In this document: one piece after another, positions 8,813-16,497 of the stretch
How positions within the stretch are numbered: position 1 is the stretch's first letter
Layout of the letters: each line of letters begins with the position of its first letter
From: an uncultured Hungatella sp.
Lineage (GTDB): Bacteria; Bacillota; Clostridia; Lachnospirales; Lachnospiraceae
Direction of reading: 5' to 3'
Length of the DNA stretch: 56,582 nucleotides
Assembly: GCA_910588505.1 (NCBI GenBank)
Contig: CAJUPQ010000015.1
Span: 1 to 56,582, forward strand
Position numbers and translations under genes: made by a program
The notes under the pieces: model-generated
Told to the model about the DNA's origin: nothing
The model's database searches: none
What the model saw: the letters and a program-made list of their open reading frames with translations, nothing else

Positions 8813-8843
8813 ATATTTTGTCACAAAATATGCATAATGTCAA
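8813..8843 (-). promoter_or_regulatory. dppA promoter region with a 19-base palindromic operator candidate
   Basis: The gap 8709-9009 separates dppA from the divergent amidase gene. A TTGACA -35 lies on the minus strand at 8838-8843. Just downstream is a perfect 9-1-9 palindrome (8813-8831, ATATTTTGT-C-ACAAAATAT) covering the place where the -10 should be. The -10 itself is unclear. Nearer the gene, a GC-rich inverted repeat (GGCAGCGCGGG and CCCGCTGCC, about 8739-8763) could form a leader hairpin. The palindrome position suggests repression of the dpp operon. Confidence 0.5.
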
Positions 8844-8965
8844 TTCCTCTTTCTTCATTTTCCGGGAAAAAATCACAGGATCTGATCACAAATCGTCTAT
8901 TTTCCCCTTTCTTCTTCCAGTAACGCCAATGATTTCACCATATAGACGAGAAAAGATTAACGTGG

Positions 8966-8971
8966 TATACT
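8966..8971 (+). promoter_or_regulatory. Possible -10 of the amidase gene
   Basis: TATACT lies 39 bases before the amidase ATG. No good -35 is visible at the expected distance, so this is weak. Confidence 0.3.
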
Positions 8972-9009
8972 CTATTTTAAAGATACATTTACCTAAGGGA
9001 GGATTACGT

Positions 9010-9801
9010 ATGAGAAATGACGACTATACAGATGAACTTGATTTTGAGCGGGATTACGACACCATACGCCAGATCCAGCCGCCGCCTAACCGGGGAGGCT
9101 ACTATATCGCCCCGGACCGCCGCCGGTTTGGAGGAAGAAACCGCCGCGACTCATTAGGCGGCTTTCCCACAGCCCTCATAGCGGCTCTCCTGGCCTTTGT
9201 TCTGGGCTGTCTGGCCGGGTTTGGAGGCGGATACCTCCGATGGGGCCGCGAAAAGCCTTACACCGTGGACCTAAAGGCCATCAAAGCCCCTGACTGGATC
9301 GACCAGGTTTTCATCCGAAAAAACATCTTCTCACGGCCCGACGTATCCTTAAAGCGGGTCAGCAACATTGTCATCCACTATGTGGGAAACCCTGGCACCA
9401 GCGCCCAGGCCAACCGGAACTATTTTGACGGCCTGGCAGACCAGGACCCTGAAAAAGGCGGTTCCTCCTCCTCAGCCCACTTTATCATCGGCCTTGAGGG
9501 AGAGATCCTCCAGTGCATCCCTGTCAGCGAGATGGCCTACGCCAACGCCCCCCGCAACAACGACACCATCTCCATCGAGACCTGCCACCCGGACGAGACA
9601 GGCCAGTACAACCAGGAGACTTACGATTCCCTGGTAAAGCTTACTGCCTGGCTGTGCAAGGAACTGGAACTGTCCCCAAACGACGTTATACGCCACTATG
9701 ATGTCAACGAAAAAGGATGCCCCAAGTATTTTGTGGACCATGAGGACGCGTGGAAACAGTTTAAAAAAGATGTAAAAGATGCCCTGAAGGATCTGAAATG
9801 A
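9010..9801 (+). CDS. Membrane-anchored N-acetylmuramoyl-L-alanine amidase (Amidase_2 type)
   Basis: 263 residues from ATG at 9010, which has GGGAGG seven bases upstream; the frame extends further 5' but without family sequence or RBS. The N-terminal 50 residues are charged and cytoplasmic, then one membrane helix (about 52-74) and an external Amidase_2/PGRP-like domain. Zinc-site motifs are NIVIHYVGN, DVIRHYDV and KGCPKYF, with SAHFIIGLEGEILQCIP between. It would cleave the amide between MurNAc and the stem peptide in peptidoglycan. It stands alone, divergent from the dpp operon; a link to peptide recycling through that transporter is possible but only inferred. Confidence 0.9.
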   Translation: MRNDDYTDELDFERDYDTIRQIQPPPNRGGYYIAPDRRRFGGRNRRDSLGGFPTALIAALLAFVLGCLAGFGGGYLRWGREKPYTVDLKAIKAPDWIDQVFIRKNIFSRPDVSLKRVSNIVIHYVGNPGTSAQANRNYFDGLADQDPEKGGSSSSAHFIIGLEGEILQCIPVSEMAYANAPRNNDTISIETCHPDETGQYNQETYDSLVKLTAWLCKELELSPNDVIRHYDVNEKGCPKYFVDHEDAWKQFKKDVKDALKDLK

Positions 9802-9881
9802 TTCTTTCCAGCAGCCTCAGCGCATAAGATAAATTAAATCTTCCCTGCTGACGACGCCCCAGCGGCGTCCTGGAGAACCCT

Positions 9882-10049
9882 ATGACTCCCTGTGAACTTC
9901 CTATGATGATCTCTGCCATCGCCAGCTGCATCGCTGATGGCAGATCCGCTGATGAGATCGCCCTGATCAGCTCCATCTTCTCCCAACTGGGCGACACCCT
10001 TGACACTATCGCCGCCCAGCAGGCTCTGTGCAGCCCCGGGAACCAGTGA
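9882..10049 (+). CDS. Small DUF6774-like protein (55 aa)
   Basis: A 55-codon gene starting at ATG 9882 with GGAG six bases upstream. The protein begins MTPCELPMMISAIASCIADG and continues with SADEIALISSIFSQLGDTL and DTIAAQQA. This pattern (a short Cys-containing helix, then ELALLxxxFTQLGDTLATIxAQ) matches my memory of the DUF6774 micro-protein family, common and uncharacterised in Clostridia. It has no membrane segment and is probably two helices. It follows the amidase by 80 bases on the same strand, and its last codons form the left arm of a terminator. No function is known to me. Confidence 0.7.
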   Translation: MTPCELPMMISAIASCIADGRSADEIALISSIFSQLGDTLDTIAAQQALCSPGNQ

Positions 10050-10060
10050 CATTCCCGGGG
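10034..10060 (+). terminator. Terminator overlapping the end of the DUF6774-like gene
   Basis: CCCCGGGAA (10034-10042) pairs perfectly with TTCCCGGGG (10052-10060) around a nine-base loop that contains the stop codon, followed by TGCTTTC. The T-run is weak, but a strong stem at this gene end fits termination before the convergent lysin gene. Confidence 0.6.
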
Positions 10061-10110
10061 TGCTTTCATCTTGCCTCTGACCCGAATAAAACAGAACTTT
10101 AAGTTTGTCC

Positions 10111-10884
10111 CTAAAAAACCCCCACGTTCTGAACTCCGTCGCTGTCCGTGGTATACAGGGCGCACTCCTGGGGATGGCCTGCCCTGGGTTCGAAATAGTA
10201 CCATTTCCCGTCAATTTCCTGCCAGTTGGTCAGCGCATAGCCGTCCTGGTTAAACCGGTACTTGTGGCCATTAATGATTTTCCAGGCAGATGTTACATAG
10301 CTGTGGTTCGTATCCGCATACCACCATCCGTTGGCATCCCGGTTCCACCCCTGAGAATATTGGGGCGTCTCCACCAGAGACCAGTCAGGCCTTCCGTAGC
10401 CTGCAATGGCCTGGTGGCTTAAAGGATACGACTTGGCCCACACTCCGCCGCCGTTGGCCACCACCTCCGCCGTACTGCTGGTGTTTCCCTCGATGGTGTA
10501 AACCCGGTCAGAGGCCACTCTCTCCACAATACCTGTGTGGTAGATACGCGCCGTATTCTTAAAAAATATCTGATCCCCAGGCTGGGGGGACTGTTTCCAC
10601 AATCCCTTATCCTTAAAGTGCTTGGCCGACGTAGGGGTGTAAGCGCTGAATCCGCCCAGAAGCTTCCGGGTGCCGATCTCTCCCAGAGCCTTCACAAAAC
10701 ACCAGTCCACAAACATATCGCACCATGGCTGCCCCTGGAGCGCCGGATACAGATCTCTTGCGTACTTGGTAAAATTGTTCTTTCCCGCATTGGCGGTCTT
10801 GCTGTCCAGATCCCTGTCCGAAGCTTTCTCCAGGTATCCTCTCTCCTCCTTGGCTATATGAATTACGCTTTCTGCTCCATTCAT
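10111..10884 (-). CDS. CHAP-domain peptidoglycan hydrolase with C-terminal wall-binding repeats
   Basis: 257 residues. After a short N-terminal helix the CHAP fold shows the catalytic Cys in GQPWCDMFVDWCF and His in YHTGIVERV, with PGDQIFFKN and TIEGNTSS typical of the family. From about residue 190 the sequence changes to aromatic repeats (NGWWYADTNHSYV, GKWYYFEP) like choline/cell-wall-binding modules. No signal peptide is visible, which is endolysin-like. ATG at 10884 is preceded by GGGAGG at seven bases. No holin or other phage gene is nearby, so it is a lone lysin, perhaps a prophage left-over or a gene shared with wall turnover. Confidence 0.85.
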   Translation of the reverse strand: MNGAESVIHIAKEERGYLEKASDRDLDSKTANAGKNNFTKYARDLYPALQGQPWCDMFVDWCFVKALGEIGTRKLLGGFSAYTPTSAKHFKDKGLWKQSPQPGDQIFFKNTARIYHTGIVERVASDRVYTIEGNTSSTAEVVANGGGVWAKSYPLSHQAIAGYGRPDWSLVETPQYSQGWNRDANGWWYADTNHSYVTSAWKIINGHKYRFNQDGYALTNWQEIDGKWYYFEPRAGHPQECALYTTDSDGVQNVGVF

Positions 10885-11002
10885 AAAATACCTCCCGAAC
10901 GTTTAACTATCTACATGAAAGCGGCATAGAAACCGCCTGGTATATACTATGCCGCACTTCCACAACTTGTACCTTCCGGGAGAGGACGCAGGCAGGCTTC
11001 CC

Positions 11003-11050
11003 TCCGCCAATCCGCCAATCCGCCAATCCGCCAATCCGCCAATCCGCCAA
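11003..11050. repeat. Six perfect tandem copies of an 8-base unit
   Basis: TCCGCCAA is repeated six times without error between nth and the lysin gene, just downstream of the nth stop codon. Because the unit length is not a multiple of three, copy-number change would also shift any frame through it. Confidence 0.9.
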
Positions 11051-11067
11051 TCTACTAGAGCGATGTA

Positions 11068-11709
11068 CTAGTCTTCCACTCCATGCCTTGGACAGATATC
11101 TTTGAGACAGCACCTGTCGCAGAAAGGCTTTGTCCGCGCCGTACACACATCCCGGCCGTGATACACCAGCCTGTGGCAGAAATCACTCCCTTCCTCCGGC
11201 GGCACCAGCTTCCACAGGGCCATCTCCACCTTCTTCGGTTCCTTCATGTGATCCACCAGCCCCATGCGGTTCACCAGCCGGATACAGTGGGTATCCGTCA
11301 CAATGGCCGGCTTTCCGAACACGTCCCCCATAATAAGGTTAGCGCTCTTTCTGCCCACCCCCGGCAGTTTTAAAAGGGCATCAAAATCATCCGGCACCCG
11401 GCCTCCATACTCATCCCTCAAAATCTTCATGCAGGCGCTTATATCCCTGGCTTTGCTGTGCCCCAGGCCACAGGGCTTCACGATCTTCTCGATCTCCTCC
11501 ACCGGGGCGTCCGCAAGAGCGGCTACGTCCGGGTACTTTTTATACAGGCCCTCCACCACCACATTGACCCTGGCGTCCGTACACTGGGCCGCCAGCCGCA
11601 CGCTGACCAAAAGCTTCCACGCCTGGTCATAATCCAGGGTGCAGCCGGCCATGGGATACTCCTTTTTCAGGCGTCTGATGATCTCCAACGTTAACTCTTC
11701 TTTTGTCAT
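11068..11709 (-). CDS. nth: Endonuclease III (base-excision repair glycosylase/AP lyase)
   Basis: 213 residues, the standard length. The helix-hairpin-helix and catalytic Lys are in LPGVGRKSANLIM, the catalytic Asp in VTDTHCIRLVNR, and a C-terminal [4Fe-4S] cysteine set is in VCTARTKPFCDRCCLKDIC (spacing C-x7-C-x2-C-x5-C, one residue longer in the first gap than in E. coli Nth). It removes oxidised pyrimidines and nicks the abasic site. A single gene on the minus strand; the stop is followed by the 8-base tandem repeat. Confidence 0.95.
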   Translation of the reverse strand: MTKEELTLEIIRRLKKEYPMAGCTLDYDQAWKLLVSVRLAAQCTDARVNVVVEGLYKKYPDVAALADAPVEEIEKIVKPCGLGHSKARDISACMKILRDEYGGRVPDDFDALLKLPGVGRKSANLIMGDVFGKPAIVTDTHCIRLVNRMGLVDHMKEPKKVEMALWKLVPPEEGSDFCHRLVYHGRDVCTARTKPFCDRCCLKDICPRHGVED

Positions 11710-11759
11710 GGCTGTGTATTGTCCTCCCTACTATTTAAACCACTAAAGCTCAATCTGTT

Positions 11760-11903
11760 TTAATCTCTTCTCAACTTTCGAATCTGCAAAATCCAACCAC
11801 ATAATCCTGCTTTAAATGCGCAAGGATTGCCGCCTTTGCGCCGGTTGACAGATACTCCCAATACAGATTCCCCCAAACCGATCCGTAAAATAGTTTCCGT
11901 CAT
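11760..11903 (-). pseudogene. Possible small or frameshifted ORF (47 codons)
   Basis: ATG at 11903 has AGGAGG nine bases upstream and opens 47 codons (MTETILRIGLGESVLG...). In the +1 frame the same DNA reads WEYLSTGAKAAILAHLKQDY then VVGFCRFES and stops, which looks more protein-like. A single-base shift inside a short gene would explain both. I do not recognise the family. The rest of 11710-11969 shows nothing else. Confidence 0.3.
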
Positions 11904-11969
11904 AAAACCTGCCTCCTTGCTCTATTTCTTCCAATCGCGTCCAACTGCTGAATCCAAAGGAGACAGCTT

Positions 11970-12554
11970 TCACCGCCCCCGCCGATACTCCCGTATCACC
12001 TCCTCAATCTCCGTATAATCCCGCTCAAACAGCTCCTCACTGATCTGCCGCCCCAGAGTCTCTTTGGGAACCCGCTCCAGGATCTTCTCTATGACAAACC
12101 GCTTCCCCTTATCCCTGTACCTTGGCATCCGGTTGGCCTCCTGGATGCGGGCCAGCTCCGGCCTCCACAGAAAAGCAAGCTTCCCTCTCCAGTCCACCTC
12201 CGGATTCCTCCCGGCCTCCCTCAGCACATAGAAGTCCACCTGGCTGCCCCACTGCTCCACGGTGATGATCCCCCACCACTTTGGCACATGCTCCTCAATA
12301 TGACCTCCGTGGGTAGACCCTGCCACCACAAAATTGTAGTCAAAAAAACGGTTGTAATCCTTCACCTGTCTCTTAAGCCTGGCGTAGGTGTCCGCGTCGC
12401 TTTTGATCTCAATGCCTACCAGGGCATCCTCCATGACCATCACCGCGTCCGCCCGGGACCGGCCCATCTGCTTCTCCTCCAGGATCCTTACCTTCCCGTA
12501 CCGCTCCTCCAGAAACTCAAACAGCGGTTCCCTGATGTCCTTATCGTACAGCAT
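11970..12554 (-). CDS. sce7726-like protein (predicted PD-(D/E)XK nuclease fold)
   Basis: 194 residues. The N-terminal half has the restriction-endonuclease-like pattern: RADAVMVMEDALVGIEIKSD (Asp, then E-x-K), then DTYARLKRQVKDYNRFFDY and VVAGSTHGGHIEEHVPKWWG. This matches what I recall of the sce7726 family. The C-terminal half (LWRPELARIQEANR, a basic KGKRFVIEKILERVP) may contact DNA. ATG at 12554 is used, but no strong Shine-Dalgarno is visible. It lies next to a broken AAA-ATPase-like gene and an HTH-Uma2 fusion, all on the minus strand and all nuclease-related, which suggests a defence or mobile-element remnant. Activity is untested. Confidence 0.7.
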   Translation of the reverse strand: MLYDKDIREPLFEFLEERYGKVRILEEKQMGRSRADAVMVMEDALVGIEIKSDADTYARLKRQVKDYNRFFDYNFVVAGSTHGGHIEEHVPKWWGIITVEQWGSQVDFYVLREAGRNPEVDWRGKLAFLWRPELARIQEANRMPRYRDKGKRFVIEKILERVPKETLGRQISEELFERDYTEIEEVIREYRRGR

Positions 12555-12597
12555 ACGAAACTCCCTGTTCCATCATCACCCTGCACTCCTTCCTCCT

Positions 12598-12910
12598 TCA
12601 GGCAAAAGCGTCGCACAGACCGTCCAGCTCTCCCGTATCCTTTCCCGCCTCATGGCGAAACCACGCCATCACCTGATCAATAAATAAATTGATTATATCC
12701 CAAGGGCAGTACACATCCGCATCGCCGAAACGGTAACCGTCGTACCACTCTTTGATCAGCTCGTATTTCTGCTCCAGACCATAAAACCGCAGCATATCCA
12801 TAACTTCCCTGTCCGAAAATCCAAAATACTCGTCAATAAGAAGGATCACCTTCTGCCCTTATCTTCTGAAAACTCTCAATACCAATAGGCAGCTTCGCAG
12901 CCACCCCCAA
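12598..12910 (-). pseudogene. Remnant of an AAA-ATPase-like/PD-(D/E)XK protein (DUF1703 type)
   Basis: Starting at a TTG (12910) with AAGGAGG eight bases upstream, the frame encodes AAKLPIGIESFQKIRAEG, the usual N-terminus of this family. It then shifts frame into VILLIDEYFGFSDREVMDML and YGLEQKYELIKEWYDGYRFG, DADVYCPWDIINLF. Intact proteins are above 500 residues: the P-loop region, the stretch after LIDEY and the C-terminal nuclease domain are all missing. At least two deletions and a frameshift are needed. It is dead. Confidence 0.75.
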
Positions 12911-12943
12911 TCCAAACACCTCCTTTATGTCCGCGGACACACT

Positions 12944-13711
12944 CTACATATCAAATCCCCCGAAATCAATCTCCAGGTCCTCAAAGATCCCCACCGGCAC
13001 CCTGTCCCCGAACCCGTAGATCTTCATATCCATCTCCTCCCCCTGAAACTGGTAGGTGACGATCTTCTCCTTCAAAGGGTCAACCACCCAGTACTCCCGG
13101 ACGCCCCCGTTCCAGTACTTGCGCAGCTTTAAAGTGTAGTCCTTCTTCCCTGTACTCTCAGAGATTACCTCCGCCACGAAATCCGGGGCTCCCTTCATCC
13201 CCTTATCATCCAGAAACTCCCTTCTGCACACGACGGACAGATCCGGCTGCACCACGGTCCTGTCATCCTCATCCAGCCGCACGTCAAAAGGCGCCATGTA
13301 TACCCGGCACGCCCCCTTCTTCTTCCGTATATAATCCTTCACACAGTAATACAGCTCTCCCAGAATCTCCTGGTGGACCCGCCCCGGCGCCGCCATGTAG
13401 TAGAACTGCCCGTCAATCAGCTCCGCCCGTACCTTCTCCGGCAGGGCATAATAATCTTCCACCGTGTACTCCGCCCCGTACCGAAGAACCTCCTCCCGTG
13501 CCACACTCACATAGGGCCCGTCCTCATCCTCATAAAAATACATTCCCAGCACCGTTTCCAGAGCCAGCAGGGTGGTGTACTTAGGCGACTTGGTGGCTCC
13601 GCTGAATATCTTGTTCACAGTCCCCAAAGGCACTCCCGACCGCTCCGCCAGCTCCTGATTGGTCAGGTGCAGGTCCTTTTTTCTCTGCTTCATCTTCTCC
13701 AGGTTCATCAT
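12944..13711 (-). CDS. XRE-type HTH fused to a Uma2-family (DUF820) predicted endonuclease
   Basis: 255 residues. Residues 1-60 form an XRE helix-turn-helix (LTNQELAERSGVPLGTVNKI, then a TLLALETVL helix). Residues about 80-250 are a Uma2-like PD-(D/E)XK domain: AELIDGQFYYM, APGRVHQEILGELYY, VQPDLSVVCRREF, GAPDFVAEVISEST and REYWVVDP. The D...E-x-V pattern fits the family's active site. ATG at 13711 follows AGGAGG at eight bases. The promoter upstream has a palindrome in its spacer, so the HTH probably represses its own gene. Function of the Uma2 domain is not established; a DNA-damage or defence role is inference. Confidence 0.85.
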   Translation of the reverse strand: MMNLEKMKQRKKDLHLTNQELAERSGVPLGTVNKIFSGATKSPKYTTLLALETVLGMYFYEDEDGPYVSVAREEVLRYGAEYTVEDYYALPEKVRAELIDGQFYYMAAPGRVHQEILGELYYCVKDYIRKKKGACRVYMAPFDVRLDEDDRTVVQPDLSVVCRREFLDDKGMKGAPDFVAEVISESTGKKDYTLKLRKYWNGGVREYWVVDPLKEKIVTYQFQGEEMDMKIYGFGDRVPVGIFEDLEIDFGGFDM

Positions 13712-13750
13712 ACCATTTTCCTCCTGTCCCTGGCTTGAATTACTTTCTTT

Positions 13751-13779
13751 ATTATACTATTTTTACCGTTTACGGTCAA
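13751..13779 (-). promoter_or_regulatory. Promoter with operator-like palindrome for the HTH-Uma2 gene
   Basis: On the minus strand TTGACC (13774-13779), a 17-base spacer and TATAAT (13751-13756). The palindrome ACCGT-TT-ACGGT (13765-13776) covers the spacer and the edge of the -35, exactly where an autorepressor would bind. Confidence 0.7.
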
Positions 13780-13848
13780 GTTCTGCTTTCATTTTTATAT
13801 TTCTCTTTGCTGTTTGCAACCATTCATTACTAATCTCCGCATTATTAT

Positions 13849-14066
13849 TCAAGGGGGAACTGAATTGAGTGTATTATTGAGTGAGCAAAGGGGCGAGGGT
13901 TGTAGGGAAGGCAGGAGGGCTTAACCCCTCCTGCCTTCCGCTTTAAGGGCTCATCGGAATGTTTGGCATATCTGAATCCGGACTTGACATCTCTCCTTCT
14001 CTCACTGGCTCCACGACACCCCTCGCCCATGCTCACTCAATAATACACCAAATTCAAATCCCCCAT
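13849..14066. repeat. Dispersed intergenic repeat, copy A (paired inverted ends with inner hairpin)
   Basis: The left end (13849-13900) and the right end (14011-14066, inverted) both contain the shared core TATTATTGAGTGAGCA followed by GGGCGAGGG. The outer ends differ: the left has GGGGGAACTGAATTGAG, the right (reverse complement) GGGGGATTTGAATTTGG. The interior holds a perfect 14-base stem (13906-13919 with 13926-13939, loop CTTAAC). The whole unit is about 218 bases and carries no gene. This is the fullest copy in the window. Confidence 0.8.
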
Positions 14067-14105
14067 ACATCGTAACATCCCCGCCATATCCCCCGCAAAT
14101 ACCAT

Positions 14106-14134
14106 TTGACGCAAGCCCCCAAACCCCCTATAAT
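14106..14134 (+). promoter_or_regulatory. glgX promoter
   Basis: TTGACG (14106-14111), a 17-base C-rich spacer, TATAAT (14129-14134). The glgX start is about 190 bases downstream, leaving a long leader. Confidence 0.75.
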
Positions 14135-14160
14135 AAACCATAGCAGCAAAATACAGATCA

Positions 14161-14242
14161 GGCGGTCTGCTGACCCTCAGACTGCCAGCTTAATCACCGG
14201 CCGCCGGATCACCTGGCGCTTACCCAGACAGATCCGGCGGCC
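14161..14242 (+). promoter_or_regulatory. Structured glgX leader (two hairpins)
   Basis: GGCGGTCTG pairs with CAGACTGCC (14161-14186, one G-T pair). GGCCGCCGGATC (14199-14210) pairs perfectly with GATCCGGCGGCC (14231-14242) around a 20-base loop. No T-run follows the second stem. This could control translation or mRNA stability; I do not recognise a riboswitch class. Confidence 0.5.
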
Positions 14243-14323
14243 CCATCACCATGTACTGCCAAAGTCTCTCCAGCTTTTGGAACCGAGACCAGACGTACAT
14301 CACCACAGACAGGAGGAATACCC

Positions 14324-16474
14324 TTGATACCTTACACGCAGAAATACCTTCTGGACCATCCGATTTCGTTCACCCCCATGGGTGAGATCGCCGGCTTTTC
14401 CGTGCGTCCCGGTCTCTTTGACGTAAACGGAGCCATGGCCCTTCCCAACGGGGTAAATTTCACCATCCACACCCACAACGGCACATCCTGCGAGCTTCTC
14501 TTGTTCGAGCGGGACCAGGAAGAGCCCTTTGCCGTCCTGCCCTTCCCCAAATCCTATAAGATCGGGGACGTGTACTCCATGATCGTGTTCGATCTGGATA
14601 TCGAAACCTTTGAGTACGCCTACCGCATCGACGGCCCCTACTCCCCGGAGGAGGGCATGATCTTTGACAGGAGAAACGTGCTCCTGGACCCCTACGCCGT
14701 GGCGGTCACAGGCCAGGACTCCTGGGGCAGCAAGAAAAAGAAAAACTATCACGCCAAAGTCATCCGGGATATCTTTGACTGGGGGGACATGCCCCAGTCC
14801 TCCAAGGAAATGTGAGACCTTATCATCTACGAGCTTCACGTAAGAGGCTTTACCCGCCATCACACGTCAGGCGTTGCCAATCCCGGCACCTTTGACGGCC
14901 TGAAAGAAAAGATTCCCTACTTAAAAGAGCTGGGCATCAACGCCGTGGAGCTGATGCCGGTCTTTGAGTTCGACGAAAACATGAACTCCCGGGAGATCAA
15001 CGGCAGAAAACTTCTGGACTATTGGGGCTACAACACGGTCAGCTTCTTCGCCCCAAACGCCAGCTACGCCGCCTCCGCGGAGTACAACAAAGAAGGCACG
15101 GAGCTGAAAAGCCTCATAAAAGCTCTCCACGACAATGACATCGAAGTTATCCTGGACGTGGTGTTCAACCACACCGCCGAGGGCAATGAGCTGGGGCCCT
15201 CCTTCTGCTTCAAGGGCATTGACAACAAGATGTACTACATGCTGACCCCTGACGGCAACTACTATAATTTCAGCGGCTGCGGCAACACCTTAAACTGCAA
15301 CCACCCCATTGTCCAGCAGATGATCTTGGAGTGCCTGCGGTACTGGACTATCAATTTCCGCATCGACGGATTCCGATTTGACCTTGCCAGCATCCTGGGG
15401 AGAAATGAGGACGGCTCCCCCATGAACAATCCTCCCCTCCTAAAAAGCCTGGCCTACGACCCGCTGCTGAGCAATGTTAAGCTTATCGCGGAAGCCTGGG
15501 ACGCAGGCGGCATGTACCAGGTGGGCAGCTTTCCCGCCAACAAGCGGTGGGCCGAATGGAACGGCAGGTATCGGGACAGCATCCGCTCCTTCCTAAAAGG
15601 CGAATTCTGGGAATCCTGTAACGCCGCCCGGAGCATCTCCGGCTCCAGCGACCTGTACGGCGACTTTTTCACCGACTACAAAGGCAGCTATGCAGGCTAC
15701 AACTCCTGCATCAACTTCATCACCTGCCACGACGGCTTTACCATGTACGACCTCTACGCCTACAACCACAAGCACAATGAAGCCAACGGCTGGAACAACA
15801 CCGACGGCGCCAGCGACAATCGAAGCTGGAACTGCGGCATCGAAGGCCCTACGGATAACTATGCCGTCAACAAGCTGCGCATGCGCATGATACGCAACGC
15901 CTGCGCCGTTTTGATGTGCAGCCGGGGAACCCCCATGTTCTTTGCCGGCGACGAGTTCGGCAACTCCCAGTACGGCAACAACAACGGCTACTGCCAGGAC
16001 AACGAGATCTCCTGGCTGGACTGGAGCCTTCTGGAGAAAAACCGGGAACTTTTAGAATTTTTCCGCTTTATGATCCATTACCGTCATGAACACACCGTCA
16101 TCCGCCGGAAACTCCCCGACGCCATCTGCGGCATGGAAGCCCTGCGAAGCCACAGCACCGACGCCAGAGTCACGCAGCTTCCCCCGGACGCCAAGACCAT
16201 CTGCATCAGCTTCGCGGGCTACGACCGGAAAAAGGGCAAGGACGATTTGGTGTACGTGTGTGTCAACGCCCACTGGGAGGACGTGGATATCACCCTGCCC
16301 GACCTTCACCACCGGGGCGCCTGGTATCTAAGCGTCAACACCTACGGCGACGGCCAGGGCCGCTTTACCTACCCTGAGGGACAGGAGACCCGCATTGACA
16401 ACGGATTCATCATGCGCCCCAGGTCTGTGGCAGTATTTACGGGACGACCGTTTTGGGAGAAAAGCGGCCGGTAA
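14324..16474 (+). pseudogene. glgX: Glycogen debranching enzyme/isoamylase GlgX, interrupted by one in-frame stop
   Basis: The frame runs from TTG 14324 (AGGAGG seven bases upstream) to the stop at 16474, with a single TGA at 14813-14815 (codon 164). Before it lies the CBM48-like N-terminal domain; after it, in the same frame, the GH13 catalytic domain: VILDVVFNHTAEGNE, the nucleophile region IDGFRFDLASILG, the acid/base in LIAEAWDAGG, and the transition-state Asp in ITCHDGFTMYDL. About 715 residues would be normal for the family. The enzyme would cut alpha-1,6 branches of glycogen. Because everything else is intact, the stop is either a recent mutation (for example CGA to TGA) or a sequencing error. 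The nearest downstream ATG is at 14945, inside the catalytic barrel, so a working restart is unlikely. Confidence 0.85.
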
Positions 16475-16497
16475 TAAATCTGTTCAGTAGGTAAACA

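Noticed and set aside
10111..10884. Prophage
   Set aside because: Only a lysin is phage-like. No capsid, tail, integrase, holin or attachment site is visible around it.
11003..11050. 8-base repeats as a CRISPR or a coding repeat
   Set aside because: The unit is too short, has no spacers and lies in no supported frame.
14813..14815. TGA in glgX as a selenocysteine codon
   Set aside because: GlgX has no selenoprotein relatives, the position is a domain linker and no SECIS-like hairpin follows at once.
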